Shown: positions 43,317-52,280, counted from the stretch's first letter. The stretch: 60,213 nt of DNA from Levilactobacillus namurensis DSM 19117 (GCF_001434785.1 NZ_AZDT01000030.1:1-60213); one strand, 5' to 3'. Notes: generated by a model not told the origin, from the letters alone. Numbers and translations are program-made.

Positions 43317-43356
43317 AGCCTGTGCGGCTGCTGAATAGCGATCGTACAGGCTTTTT
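43317..43356 (+). terminator. Terminator of small membrane protein copy 2
   Basis: AGCCTGTGCG and CGTACAGGCT form a stem with one mismatch, followed by T5. Confidence 0.85.
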
Positions 43357-43401
43357 CTTACATTTGGTCAAAGGGCAGACTGGCAGATTGTGACAATCTC
43401 C

Positions 43402-43445
43402 CGCCTTACCGGTTGGCCCTGAAAAGGCCCAACCTCACGGCTAAA
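43402..43445 (-). repeat. Three-stem intergenic repeat, copy 11 (interior deleted)
   Basis: Right end CGCCTTACCGGTTGGCC runs directly into left end GGCCCAACCTCACGGCTAA. Both arms match copy 2 closely, and everything between the closing-stem arms (P2, P3, conserved box) is gone. The remainder folds as a plain hairpin. Confidence 0.85.
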
Positions 43446-43661
43446 TTAAGCGTATCAGAAACAGTGTTTTCTGACGTCCAAAATTGTAAATATCACCGGG
43501 GGGACTCTTAAACTAAAACGCTAAAGCGTAAATCTTACCAGACCTCGGATCCGTGGTAGGCATCATCATCCTTGCGTCATGGCTACAAACGGATGGCAGC
43601 CATATTCATACCAACCACCACGGCCTGTTGGCAAATCATGTTTTTCTATGGTTACACAACT
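43446..43661. other. Spacer between repeat copies 11 and 12
   Basis: About 215 bases, AT-richer, with no ribosome binding site or terminator that I can support. Confidence 0.35.
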
Positions 43662-43820
43662 GTAAGCCGAGAGGACGGCCAGACAAGGCTCAGCCGTGAC
43701 ATTTTCCTTGGTGAGCGTTCCTTAGCTCGCCTAGGAAAAGGCCAAGCTTGGAGACCTGTATTTTGGGCTCCAAGTTGTGCCCACGGCGTTCCAGCCTTGT
43801 CTGGCCGTCCGGTAAGGCGG
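43662..43820 (+). repeat. Three-stem intergenic repeat, copy 12 (full length)
   Basis: The closing stem GGACGGCCAGACAAGGCT/AGCCTTGTCTGGCCGTCC is perfect over 18 bp and has compensated changes against copy 6. P2 is TTTTCCTTGGTGAGC with GCTCGCCTAGGAAAA. P3 is GCTTGGAG with CTCCAAGT. Confidence 0.92.
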
Positions 43821-43903
43821 ATGACTATCACAGCAGTGTATGACAGACTTTGAGCCCAACAGTCTCTGTCAGATTTTCAGTGCCCAATATGCCATGATAA
43901 TTC

Positions 43904-43935
43904 AAAAAGCTCTGTAAAATTGTTTTACAGAGCTT
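43904..43935 (-). terminator. Terminator of the 82-residue protein gene
   Basis: AAGCTCTGTAAAA pairs perfectly with TTTTACAGAGCTT, and T5 follows on the minus strand. Confidence 0.85.
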
Positions 43936-43968
43936 ATCTTAGTGTGTTTGTGTTTTTAGGGCTTGCGA

Positions 43969-44217
43969 CTAACTGGTCACCAACATCCAGTCGTAGGACA
44001 GAAGCTGGTGGAACCGTTCGCCGATGGGGACCCATAACTGAGCCTTGGCAATGTTAGTGATGGCTTCCCAGAACAGGGGGTCTTGGCGTTCTTGGTCGCT
44101 TAAGTTTAGGTTGACGTACTTCCCAGCCTCCGTTTTCGCAATCACGTAGGGGTAGAAGACCTTGGTGATTTGGGCGGGCGTAATGGTATGGATATTAGGG
44201 TTTTGATCAATCAGCAT
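43969..44217 (-). CDS. Hypothetical protein, 82 residues
   Basis: A short soluble protein without signal peptide, membrane segment or cysteine. It has a hydrophobic, aromatic-rich core (VFYPYVIAKT, DPLFWEAITN, LLSYDWMLV). AAAGGAAG lies upstream of the ATG, and a perfect terminator follows, which supports expression. It lies 72 bases after the histidine kinase gene in the same direction, so it may be part of that transcript. I do not recognise the family. Confidence 0.65.
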   Translation of the reverse strand: MLIDQNPNIHTITPAQITKVFYPYVIAKTEAGKYVNLNLSDQERQDPLFWEAITNIAKAQLWVPIGERFHQLLSYDWMLVTS

Positions 44218-44289
44218 CGCGAACGCTTCCTTTCAAAAGATTATGGGATCAGTATACCCAAGAAAGGTTGCGATAGTCTTGGCAGTTGG

Positions 44290-45675
44290 TTAAGGATTCT
44301 CTGAGATTTTCTTAGGATCAGGTGCAGGGGTCAACCTGACGGTAAAAATCGACCCCTGAGGCTGGTTATCTTGAACGGTAATCTGGCCCTGATTCAACTG
44401 GACCAGTTGGGAGACGATGGCTAACCCCAGCCCACTACCTTCGACCTTCTGGGAGCGCGAGGCGTCGACCCGGTAGAAGCGTTCGAAGATGTGGGTGCGG
44501 TCCTCCGCAGGAATCCCGGAACCCTGGTCGGCTACACTTAACGTGACGGCTTGGTCATCTTGCGCCACGCGGACACTGATGGGGCTGGTGGCCGGCGAGT
44601 ACTTGTGGGCGTTGTCCAATAGGGCGGTCAGAATCTGGTGGAGCATGTCGGTGTCCCCGTTGACCATGATTGGCGTGGTGGGCGCCTCGAGGCTCAGGGG
44701 TTGCTGGACCAGAGGCTGGTAATGGGCCACGACGTTGCGGGCCAGGGTCGCTAAGTCTAAGGGCTGCAAGGCGACCGCCGCCCGGTCCGCTCGCGACAGG
44801 TGGAGGAGGTTCTCAATCAAGTGTTGCATCCGCAGGGACTCCTGGTCGATGAATCCCAGTGATTCGGGGATGACTTCGGGGTGTTGCTCGCCCCGACGTT
44901 CGATTAATTTGAGATTCCCCCGAATCGTGGCAATGGGCGTCCGGAGCTCGTGGGAGGCGTCTGAGATGAACTGCCGCTCGCGTTGCAGGCGATTATTCTG
45001 GGCTGCGAGCAACTGGTTGAAGTCCTGCGCCAGTTGATTGATTTCGACGGGTTCTAGGGGTTGGGGCAGCTTGGGTTGGGTCACGGACGGTGTGGCTGCG
45101 GCTGCTTGAGCGGCCTGGGCCAGCTCGATGGTGGGGCGGCTGATACGGTTCGCCAGTCGCCGGACGAAGAACAGCCCCAACAGCAGGCTGAGCCCAATGG
45201 CAATAATCAGCATGGCAATCAGGACGTGCAGGTTGCCCAGCAAGACGTGCATCCCGATATAGAGGAGATAGGTCTGGCCGCCCACCTTAAGCGTTTCGGA
45301 GAAGAATAGGCCCTGGCCCTTCATATAGATCAGGTGGGTCAGGGGAACCGACCAGGCGTTGTCAGCGTCGATCTTGCGGGCCCCCGGGAGGAAGGACGTG
45401 GTGGTGCCGTCGCTATTCTTGATCAGGATAAAGGTGTTGTGGGAGTTCAGCCCGCTCCCCCGGTTGACGGTCAGCCAGTCCTGGAAATTACTGACTTGGG
45501 TGGTCTGTAAAGTAGCACTGAGGCGCGCGGCCTGGTCTTGGGCGCGGACCAGTTGGTCGATGGTCAGGGTGATTGAGACGGTCAAAATAATGATCAGGCC
45601 AATCATCAGGAGCAGGCTGGTGAAGGAGCGGCGAATGATGTCGGCGTAGGAACGGGGCGTTGTGGAAGTTTTCAT
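44290..45675 (-). CDS. Sensor histidine kinase, HisKA/HAMP type
   Basis: A 461-residue membrane kinase. Segments near 18-40 and 148-172 enclose an extracellular sensor of about 105 residues. HAMP follows (RRLANRISRPTIELAQAAQ), then HisKA with His242 in SDASHELRTP, and the HATPase domain with LLDNAHKYS, DQGSGIP and GSGLGLAIV. The ATG overlaps the TGA of the response regulator gene by four bases, so both are translated together. The arrangement resembles CiaH-like and ArlS-like systems; the signal is unknown. Confidence 0.9.
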   Translation of the reverse strand: MKTSTTPRSYADIIRRSFTSLLLMIGLIIILTVSITLTIDQLVRAQDQAARLSATLQTTQVSNFQDWLTVNRGSGLNSHNTFILIKNSDGTTTSFLPGARKIDADNAWSVPLTHLIYMKGQGLFFSETLKVGGQTYLLYIGMHVLLGNLHVLIAMLIIAIGLSLLLGLFFVRRLANRISRPTIELAQAAQAAAATPSVTQPKLPQPLEPVEINQLAQDFNQLLAAQNNRLQRERQFISDASHELRTPIATIRGNLKLIERRGEQHPEVIPESLGFIDQESLRMQHLIENLLHLSRADRAAVALQPLDLATLARNVVAHYQPLVQQPLSLEAPTTPIMVNGDTDMLHQILTALLDNAHKYSPATSPISVRVAQDDQAVTLSVADQGSGIPAEDRTHIFERFYRVDASRSQKVEGSGLGLAIVSQLVQLNQGQITVQDNQPQGSIFTVRLTPAPDPKKISENP

Positions 45676-46367
45676 GGTTCATCACCAACTTTCAGACTGT
45701 ACCCGACGCCGCGAACCGTGTGAAAGAGTTGCGGCAGGTCGGCTAAGTCGACTTTATTGCGCAGGTAACCGATGTAGACGTCGACCACGTTCTGCTGGCC
45801 CAGAAAATCAACGCCCCAGACATTGTCGAGTAACTCGTCACGGGTGAAGACCTGGCCGGGATGACGCATCAAGAATAGAAGCAGGTCGTATTCCCGCTGG
45901 GTCAGTTGGATGTGGGTGGTGCCACGGGTGACCTGGCGGGTCTTGGTGACCAGAGACAGGTCGCCCACGTGGTAGGTCTGGTCCAGGCCGCTTTGGTGGG
46001 CCGCTCGGCGTTGAATCACCCGGATGCGGGCCAGGAGTTCTTCAATCTCGAAGGGCTTGGTGATGTAGTCGTCGGCCCCGTTGTCGAGTCCGGTGACTTT
46101 ATCGCCCAGGTAGTCACGGGCGGTCATCATAATCACGGGTAGGTCGTCGTGCTTACGAATTCGGCGAAGGACCGCCATCCCATCGACTTTGGGCAACATC
46201 CAGTCCAGGAGGATCAAGAGTAGCTCGTCGCGGTGTTCTTGGTACAGGTTCCAGGCTTTCTCGCCGTCATCGGCGGTAATCACGGTAAAGTCTTCAAAGG
46301 TCAATTCTTTGGCCACGTAGCTCGCGAGGCCTTCTTCGTCTTCAACTAAAAGAATGGTATTTTGCAT
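45672..46367 (-). CDS. OmpR-family response regulator
   Basis: A 231-residue regulator. The receiver domain has Glu9-Asp10 in LLVEDEE, phospho-acceptor Asp55 in LLDWMLP and the lysine in ITKPF. The winged-helix output (about 135-225) ends with VVDVYIGYLRNKV and TVRGVGYSLK. It precedes its kinase. A gene for a small secreted protein is transcribed divergently 235 bases away, and is a plausible target. Confidence 0.92.
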   Translation of the reverse strand: MQNTILLVEDEEGLASYVAKELTFEDFTVITADDGEKAWNLYQEHRDELLLILLDWMLPKVDGMAVLRRIRKHDDLPVIMMTARDYLGDKVTGLDNGADDYITKPFEIEELLARIRVIQRRAAHQSGLDQTYHVGDLSLVTKTRQVTRGTTHIQLTQREYDLLLFLMRHPGQVFTRDELLDNVWGVDFLGQQNVVDVYIGYLRNKVDLADLPQLFHTVRGVGYSLKVGDEP

Positions 46368-46602
46368 GATTGGAAACTCCTTTATTGGGCATCAGAGAAT
46401 GGAAACGATTCGGGAGACGCAGGTCCCCTAATAATGAGGAATCTGATTAATTACTGGTATGGTAGCATATTCAGCTAAACGAAAAGTAAGAAATTCATAT
46501 TTTAAGCTTAAGAACCCCTCAAGATTTCGGCGACGCGCACATGGTATAACTAATACATCGAAAGCGAACAGCTAAACGTTATCCATTGAGGAGTGGTTAA
46601 GA

Positions 46603-46890
46603 ATGACAAAATTCAGTAAACGTGTCAAAACTTTAGTTTTAGGTCTCATGACGGTCTCAACGGTGATGGCAACTTCCGCGGGGGCTTCGGCGGCCACTAA
46701 GACCACGGCGCACATCGAACCTGTCCAAGCCACGGTCACGTTGAACCAACAGCCCGTTGCCCAGGTCGAATTCAACCGAATCCACTTGCGGCGCACCAGC
46801 ACCAAGCAGATTGCCCAACAGGTTCAGACCACCGTCGATGCCAGTGCCCTGAACTTAGACCAACAACACCGACAACAATTCTTGAAGTAG
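46603..46890 (+). CDS. Small secreted protein divergent from the two-component system
   Basis: A 95-residue protein with a signal peptide ending near ASAA (about 31). The mature part is about 64 residues, rich in Gln, Thr and Val, with no cysteine and no known motif. GAGGAG precedes the ATG. TATAAC near 46546 is a possible -10. Its position divergent from the response regulator suggests that it is a target or an accessory signal, which is inference. Confidence 0.7.
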   Translation: MTKFSKRVKTLVLGLMTVSTVMATSAGASAATKTTAHIEPVQATVTLNQQPVAQVEFNRIHLRRTSTKQIAQQVQTTVDASALNLDQQHRQQFLK

Positions 46891-46976
46891 CGACGTTCCT
46901 CCAAACGCCTCAGCTGGCCGTTGCAGCGGCCGGCAAACCAAGATTAGCAGAATAGAAGTCCACCCCTTGGGTTAAT

Positions 46977-47013
46977 AAAACCCCGTCAACGGATACACCG
47001 TCGGCGGGGTTTT
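46977..47013. terminator. Bidirectional terminator
   Basis: AAAACCCCG and CGGGGTTTT with inner ACGG/CCGT form a hairpin serving the small secreted protein gene and the convergent NAD(P)-binding protein gene. Confidence 0.9.
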
Positions 47014-47032
47014 GTGGACGCTAATCCAGTCA

Positions 47033-47692
47033 TTACTGTAAAACGGCGGCCTGGCTTAGGGCTTGGTCAATGGGCGTCTCACCGTTGACCAGAGTGATAA
47101 TCTGGCGTGGTAGGGGATGAGCTACGACCGCGGCGACGGTTGCGGCCACGTCGGCACGGGTGATGGACCGGTTATCGCTCTTAGTTGGGTTCAATGCCAG
47201 CTTACCCGTTGGGGCGTCGTTAGTTAGAATGCCGGGGCGAACGATGGTGTAGGCCAGGTCCGTCCGGTGCTGGAGCCATTGATCGGCGTAGTACTTGGCC
47301 ACGTAGTAGGGGCGAATGCTGGACTTAGCCCAAGATTCGCGGTTGCCGGTCCCCATGGCGCTGACCATGATGAAGCGTTTGATGCCGGCCTTTTCGGTCG
47401 CAATCATGGCCTTGACGGCGCCATCCAAGTCGATGTTGAGCGTCATATCGTCGCCGGTGCTGCCACCGGAACCGGCGGAAAAGACTACCGTGTCGATGCC
47501 TTGCATGGCGGGAACCATGGCATCGGCGGTCCCCATCAGATCGAACATCCGGGCTTGGCCGCCCTGTTTATCGATACTAGCGGCTTGTTCGGCGTTTCGA
47601 ATCCCACCAAAAACCGTTTCTCCATTGGCTGCGAGGTCGTGGACGATGTGCTGGCCCACTTGACCATGGGCACCAATAACCAGTGTTGTCAT
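47033..47692 (-). CDS. NAD(P)-binding atypical SDR (NmrA/YwnB-like)
   Basis: A 219-residue Rossmann-fold protein. The N-terminal VIGAHGQVGQHIV is the dinucleotide-binding loop, and the later YYVAKYYADQWL holds the Tyr-x-x-x-Lys-like pair. DLAYTIVRPGIL is typical of the atypical SDR group that includes NmrA-like redox sensors and flavin reductase-like proteins. CAAGGAGG precedes the ATG. The substrate is unknown. It is divergent from the type II NADH dehydrogenase gene. Confidence 0.85.
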   Translation of the reverse strand: MTTLVIGAHGQVGQHIVHDLAANGETVFGGIRNAEQAASIDKQGGQARMFDLMGTADAMVPAMQGIDTVVFSAGSGGSTGDDMTLNIDLDGAVKAMIATEKAGIKRFIMVSAMGTGNRESWAKSSIRPYYVAKYYADQWLQHRTDLAYTIVRPGILTNDAPTGKLALNPTKSDNRSITRADVAATVAAVVAHPLPRQIITLVNGETPIDQALSQAAVLQ

Positions 47693-48005
47693 GAAAAAGT
47701 ACCTCCTTGAATTGTTGACTTAACTAATGCTTACCTTAAATGATTTTTCATTAGTTGTCAGCTGAAACGACTTCGGGGTAACGGGAAATCAGGACGATTC
47801 TTTGTGAAGGAGATTACGAACCCTTTTGAATGGTTTTTCAAGTGATAAGCCGTATAATGAGGTTAAAGACCTCAGGTAATAGTACTATCCAGCGTTCCGA
47901 TTGGGGGGACGGTGAACATACGCCGGATTGTAACCGGTTTAGTCACAGTGACAAATGGATAAACTATTAACGAGGAGAACTTTAATAGTAAAGGGAGTCG
48001 TGATT
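47693..48005 (+). promoter_or_regulatory. Promoter and leader of the NADH dehydrogenase gene
   Basis: TATAAT at 47853-47858 gives a leader of about 140 bases. It contains GAGGT/ACCTC (47859-47873), a perfect GTCAC-A-GTGAC (near 47941-47951) and ACTATTA/TAATAGT (near 47965-47988) just before the ribosome binding site GGGAG. The palindromic half sites may bind a redox regulator. Confidence 0.4.
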
Positions 48006-49208
48006 ATGGCAACGATTTTAGTATTAGGCGGCGGTTATGCGGGGATGCGGGCCGTAAAGTTTTTACAACGGGAAGTTCCCAGTGAGCATGAGATTATCTT
48101 AGTGGATAAGTCGGGGACCCATACCGAAAAGACCAACCTCCACGAAGTTGCGGCGGGGACCATCGCACCAGAAAAAATCACCTACGAAATCAACGACATT
48201 ATTGGCAGCCGGGTCAACTTCATTCGCGATACCGTCACGAATGTGGACGTTGATCAGAAGCAGGTCACCCTGGCGGACCATGAACCCATCACCTACGACT
48301 ACTTGGTTCTGGCGCTAGGCTTTCAGTCCGAGACGTTTGGACTGAAGGGGGCTGAGGAGAACGCCTTGCCGATGGATGATCTGGCCACCTCTGAAGCCGT
48401 TTACCAACATATTGAAAAGACCATCAAGGGGTACAACCAGACGCAGGATCCCAACGACTTGACTATTGCAGTCTGTGGGGCGGGCTTCACCGGAATTGAA
48501 TTGCTGGGTGAACTGACCCAATCCCTGCCGAAGTTACAGACTAAGTACAATACGCCAGCGATTAAGCTGGTCTGCTTGGAACGGATGACCAGTATTCTCC
48601 CTATGTTTGACAAGTCCTTGGGTGACTACGCGATGCAGTTCCTGGCAAAGCATAACGTTGAGATGAAGCTGGGGTCCAGTATCACGGAGATCACACCGAA
48701 TTCCGTGATGTACACGGACGGCAACGACCAAGAACATGAAGTGAAGGCCAACACCATTGTCTGGACCGTGGGAGTTAGCGGGTCGCACGTGATTGCGGAC
48801 TCTGGCTTCGAACAACGGCGGAACCGGGTCGTGGTCAACGATGACCTGACCTTGAAGGACCACCCTGAGGTCTACATTATCGGGGATGTGTCCGCGGTGA
48901 TGGATCCGGAGAGCAACCGGCCGTACCCGACGACGGCGCAGATTGCGTTGGCAGCGGGAACCCAAGCAGCGAAGAACATTGGGTTACAACTCCGTGGCCG
49001 GGCCACGCAGAAGTTCGTCTACAAGTCTAGTGGGACCGTGGCCTCACTGAGTGACCGTGACGGAATCGGTGAGATTGGGAGTAGCAACCGGAAAGTGAAG
49101 GGGTACGTGGCTTCAGCCCTGAAGAAGATCATTACGGACCGATCGCTGTTTGAAAGCGCCCACTTAAGTACTGTCTTTGCCAAGGGACGCTTCGATCTGT
49201 ATCATTAA
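48006..49208 (+). CDS. ndh: Type II NADH:quinone dehydrogenase
   Basis: A 400-residue FAD enzyme on the inner face of the membrane that transfers electrons from NADH to quinone without pumping protons. GGGYAGM near residue 8 binds FAD, GAGFTGIELLGEL near 160 binds NADH, and GDVSAV followed by PTTAQIALAAG is the second FAD contact. The start at 48006 follows GGGAG. In lactobacilli it feeds electrons to a haem-dependent chain or other acceptors. Confidence 0.9.
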   Translation: MATILVLGGGYAGMRAVKFLQREVPSEHEIILVDKSGTHTEKTNLHEVAAGTIAPEKITYEINDIIGSRVNFIRDTVTNVDVDQKQVTLADHEPITYDYLVLALGFQSETFGLKGAEENALPMDDLATSEAVYQHIEKTIKGYNQTQDPNDLTIAVCGAGFTGIELLGELTQSLPKLQTKYNTPAIKLVCLERMTSILPMFDKSLGDYAMQFLAKHNVEMKLGSSITEITPNSVMYTDGNDQEHEVKANTIVWTVGVSGSHVIADSGFEQRRNRVVVNDDLTLKDHPEVYIIGDVSAVMDPESNRPYPTTAQIALAAGTQAAKNIGLQLRGRATQKFVYKSSGTVASLSDRDGIGEIGSSNRKVKGYVASALKKIITDRSLFESAHLSTVFAKGRFDLYH

Positions 49209-49219
49209 AAAAATTTCAT

Positions 49220-49253
49220 AAAAGTGGGTGGGCTTAGTAGCCTACCCGCTTTT
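49220..49253 (+). terminator. Terminator of ndh
   Basis: AAAAGTGGGTGGGC and GCCTACCCGCTTTT form the stem with two mismatches around a short loop. Confidence 0.85.
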
Positions 49254-49452
49254 GTCATGCTAGAATGGAAAAAACGAGGAAAAATTATCTAAAGTTTGGT
49301 CATTAGCCGTTGAGGAGCGACTATTTGATAAATTTCGAGCAAATGGGCAGATAGACCCGCACGACTCGGAAAATTTGGATAAATTTCTTCCGAAAAATCC
49401 GGACCCAATGGGGAATTGTGCCCAAAAGTGGCGTACAATTAAATGATAGGTA
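49254..49452. other. AT-rich spacer
   Basis: About 200 bases before the TetR promoter. No coding frame, hairpin or repeat that I can support. Confidence 0.35.
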
Positions 49453-49662
49453 TGCTATAATTAGGCCTGTTCAATGGCGGCAGTGGACGCCATTTACAGG
49501 CATCACCACTTGAAATTTGGTGGATGATTCGACCTAGGAATCATTTAAAAAACTAATAAGCACGAGGGTTTAGATTAGTCAATGTGAGTCGTTTAAGCCG
49601 TGAACTGTAAGGACGGGACGTCACATTGCCCTAAATGGGTGTGGATGATTGGAGGTAGCACG
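49453..49662 (+). promoter_or_regulatory. Extended -10 promoter and strongly structured leader of a TetR gene
   Basis: TGCTATAAT (49453-49461) is an extended -10. The leader of about 195 bases holds four stems: AATGGCG/CGCCATT within CCTGT/ACAGG (49466-49500); CATCACCA/TGGTGGATG (49501-49526, one bulge); ATGATTC/GAATCAT (49524-49543, competing with the previous stem); CAATGTGA/TCACATTG (49580-49628). The overlap of stems 2 and 3 allows alternative folds. No T-run is present. Confidence 0.5.
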
Positions 49663-50229
49663 ATGGCAGCATCAGAGACTAAGGAACGGATTGCGGAATC
49701 CTTGGCATCGTTGTTGGACCACAATACGTTTGATAAGGTCACGGTTCGCGAGATTGCGGATGAAGCAGAAGTCCACCGGAAGACGTTCTATTACTATTTT
49801 GCGGATAAGTATGAGCTCTTGGCATTTGTTTATCAGAAGTTCATCGTGGAGGCACCACGACGGGAGAAACCGGTGACGATTACCCTGGAGAATTGGCGTC
49901 CGGAGACGATTCAGTTATTAGAACGGATTGCGGATCATTCGAAGCTCTTTTTGAACGCTTATTCTTATGATGATGGCGTTTGGCGACAATCGACCAACGA
50001 GTTTGTGGCGGCGCGCTTATCCATTCTTTTACATGCCATGCCCGAGTATCGATACTTAAAAGAAGATGTGATTGACACGTCAGCGGAGTTTGTCGCTGCC
50101 GGGGCCATGGGCATCATTAATAAATGGGCTAATGATGGCTTTAAAGCTACGCCCCGGACGGTCCTGGACCAGATTACGACGGCTAACCGGCTGTTTAATG
50201 GGATTTTGGATCGTTGGAAGTTAAGTTAA
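49663..50229 (+). CDS. TetR-family transcriptional regulator
   Basis: A 188-residue regulator. The N-terminal helix-turn-helix is VTVREIADEAEVHRKTFYYYF (split here at residues about 24-44), followed by ADKYELLAFVYQ. The C-terminal ligand domain resembles the DhaS-like TetR group. The ATG at 49663 follows TTGGAGG; the frame back to 49600 lies in the leader. It is monocistronic with a terminator behind it. The aldehyde dehydrogenase 300 bases downstream may be a target. Confidence 0.88.
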   Translation: MAASETKERIAESLASLLDHNTFDKVTVREIADEAEVHRKTFYYYFADKYELLAFVYQKFIVEAPRREKPVTITLENWRPETIQLLERIADHSKLFLNAYSYDDGVWRQSTNEFVAARLSILLHAMPEYRYLKEDVIDTSAEFVAAGAMGIINKWANDGFKATPRTVLDQITTANRLFNGILDRWKLS

Positions 50230-50238
50230 ACTTTAGTG

Positions 50239-50269
50239 AAAGCACCTGCTGTTGAGCAGGTGCTTTTTT
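50239..50269 (+). terminator. Terminator of the TetR gene
   Basis: AAAGCACCTGC and GCAGGTGCTTT pair perfectly around a short loop, followed by T-rich sequence. Confidence 0.9.
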
Positions 50270-50313
50270 GTCTTGGCGGATAAAAAAATTTTTTAAGAGC
50301 AGGGAAAATAATC

Positions 50314-50400
50314 GCAACCGGTTGCACTTGATTTGACCTATACCAATCTATCCTTGGTATCATCGCTTTTCGCGAAGGTTGTATGTAAAATCGCTTTCAT
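50314..50400 (+). promoter_or_regulatory. Operator-like palindrome and cre site before the aldehyde dehydrogenase
   Basis: GCAACCGGTTGC (50314-50325) is a perfect 12-bp palindrome with a central CG, of the type used by LacI-family proteins. TAAAATCGCTTTCAT (50386-50400), read on the minus strand, matches the cre consensus at 14 of 15 positions. Both lie about 140-225 bases upstream of the start. Confidence 0.5.
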
Positions 50401-50537
50401 TTTAAAGATTTCACTAGTCCTATTTGAGAAACTAGTCACAAGAAAATCGCTGGCATTATGGGGGTTCAAAGCGTATGATTTAAAAATGTAAAGGGATACA
50501 TTGTGAAATTTAAAAGTGCATGAGGAGGATTTGTGTT

Positions 50538-51956
50538 ATGGCCTATCAAACCATTAATCCATATACCAATGAGGTCGTGAAGACCTATGATGAAGCAACA
50601 CCTGAATACATCGAAAGCAGCTTAGCCCAAGCGCAAAAACTTTATAAACAGTGGCGTAATGATCCAGTAGCCACCCGGATTCCGGTACTCCGGAAACTGG
50701 CCCAAATCTTTCGGGACGAAACGGATTCGTTAGCTAAGGTCCTAACGGTCGACATGGGAAAACTGTACAGTGAAGCGCAAGGAGAAGTTCAGTTGTGTGC
50801 GATGATTGCCGATTACTACGCAGACAACGCCGAGAAGTTCTTGGCACCACGCAAGATTGATTCCATTGCCGGTGATGCCCAGTTGGAGAATCATCCCCTG
50901 GGGGTTCTGATGGCAGTGGAACCTTGGAACTTCCCGTACTACCAGATGATGCGGATCTTCGCCCCTAACTTCGCGGCGGGAGACCCCATCGTTTACAAGC
51001 ACGCAGCTAATACACCAGCGTCCGCGTTGGCCTTTGAAGATGCCGTTAAGCGCGCTGGTGCCCCAGCCGGTTCACTGACGAACCTCTTCTTATCTTACGA
51101 CCAAGTTGAACAAGTTATTGCCGACCCTCGGGTTCAGGGAGTCGCTCTGACCGGTTCCAAACGTGGGGGAACGGCGGTCGCGGCGGCCGCTGGTAAGTAC
51201 CTCAAGAAGAGTACCATGGAATTAGGCGGTGTCGATGCCTTTATCGTGGCACATGACGCTGATATGGCCCAAGTCAATGAGATTGCGCCCCGGGCGCGGC
51301 TCTACAATGTGGGTCAGGTCTGCACGTCATCCAAGCGGTTTATCGTTACGGAAAACCACTACGATGAGTTCTTAGCCAACCTGAAGAAGTCCTTCGCGGC
51401 CGCTAAGTTGGGTGATCCGATGGACCCCAATACCACGTTGGCACCCATGAACTCGAAGAAGGCGAAGGAAAAGCTTCAAGAACAAGTAGATGAAGCCGTG
51501 CAGAACGGGGCCACCTTAGCCTTTGTCCACGACCCGGTCGATAGTGACGGCCAGTTCTTCCTGCCAACCATCTTGACTGATATTGCGAAGGACAACCCGG
51601 CTTACGGGCAAGAAATGTTTGGTCCGGTCGCCCAGGTCTACAAGGTCAAAGACGATGACGAAGCCATTGCGTTGGCGAACGATACCGACTTAGGATTAGG
51701 TGGGATCGTCTTCGCCGGGAGTGCCGAGTACGGTGCGGAATTAGCGTCTCGGATGGAGACGGGGCAGGTCTACGTCAACACCTTCTTCAGCTCCTTGCCA
51801 GAACTAGAATTTGGCGGTGTGAAGCAGTCCGGTTATGGCCGTGAACTGGGTCAAAACGGGATCATGAGCTTCGTCAACCAGGAGTTAGTGGTTAAGCGCG
51901 ATGCCCCAGCTGACAACCTAGCAGGTGGGTTAGTCACAGCAGCGCATTTCAATTAG
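50538..51956 (+). CDS. NAD(P)+-dependent aldehyde dehydrogenase, succinate-semialdehyde type
   Basis: A 472-residue cytoplasmic enzyme. The general base Glu228 lies in MELGG and the nucleophile Cys262 in GQVCTSSKRF. EPWNFPYYQMMR and NTFFSSLPELEFGGVKQSGYGRELG mark the GabD-like group. It should oxidise succinate semialdehyde or a similar short aldehyde. The ATG at 50538 follows GAGGAGG; the frame back to 50520 would include that site. The usual asparagine in LGGND is valine here (LGGVD). Confidence 0.88.
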   Translation: MAYQTINPYTNEVVKTYDEATPEYIESSLAQAQKLYKQWRNDPVATRIPVLRKLAQIFRDETDSLAKVLTVDMGKLYSEAQGEVQLCAMIADYYADNAEKFLAPRKIDSIAGDAQLENHPLGVLMAVEPWNFPYYQMMRIFAPNFAAGDPIVYKHAANTPASALAFEDAVKRAGAPAGSLTNLFLSYDQVEQVIADPRVQGVALTGSKRGGTAVAAAAGKYLKKSTMELGGVDAFIVAHDADMAQVNEIAPRARLYNVGQVCTSSKRFIVTENHYDEFLANLKKSFAAAKLGDPMDPNTTLAPMNSKKAKEKLQEQVDEAVQNGATLAFVHDPVDSDGQFFLPTILTDIAKDNPAYGQEMFGPVAQVYKVKDDDEAIALANDTDLGLGGIVFAGSAEYGAELASRMETGQVYVNTFFSSLPELEFGGVKQSGYGRELGQNGIMSFVNQELVVKRDAPADNLAGGLVTAAHFN

Positions 51957-51998
51957 TGTGATTCCCCCTGATGGTGCGGTGAAACGGACGATTGGGGT

Positions 51999-52034
51999 AG
52001 GCCCGGAGATTTTCGGTTATCTCCGGGCCTTTTT
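51999..52034 (+). terminator. Terminator of the aldehyde dehydrogenase gene
   Basis: AGGCCCGGAGA and TCTCCGGGCCT form a perfect stem, followed by T5. Confidence 0.9.
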
Positions 52035-52280
52035 GATACCTGAAAATCGGACTGACTGGGACCCGTTTTAAACTGACTGGTGATGGTCATCCGTCTTCCT
52101 GGACGGTTCATAGTCGTACTAGCCTGATAGTCGGCTGTTCCGGAGGCCCTTTCGGTTTTGAGTCATGATTGACTTACCGATTAGTTTTCAGACAGTTCAT
52201 AATTTTTTCGATAAAATAATATTCAAAACGGCTTTAATGTGATAATCTGAACAAGTAATCATTGAGAAAGGGTGAATCGT
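52035..52280. other. Spacer before the SDR gene
   Basis: GATAAT near 52242 is a possible -10 in an AT-rich stretch; the -35 is unclear. Nothing else was recognised. Confidence 0.3.
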
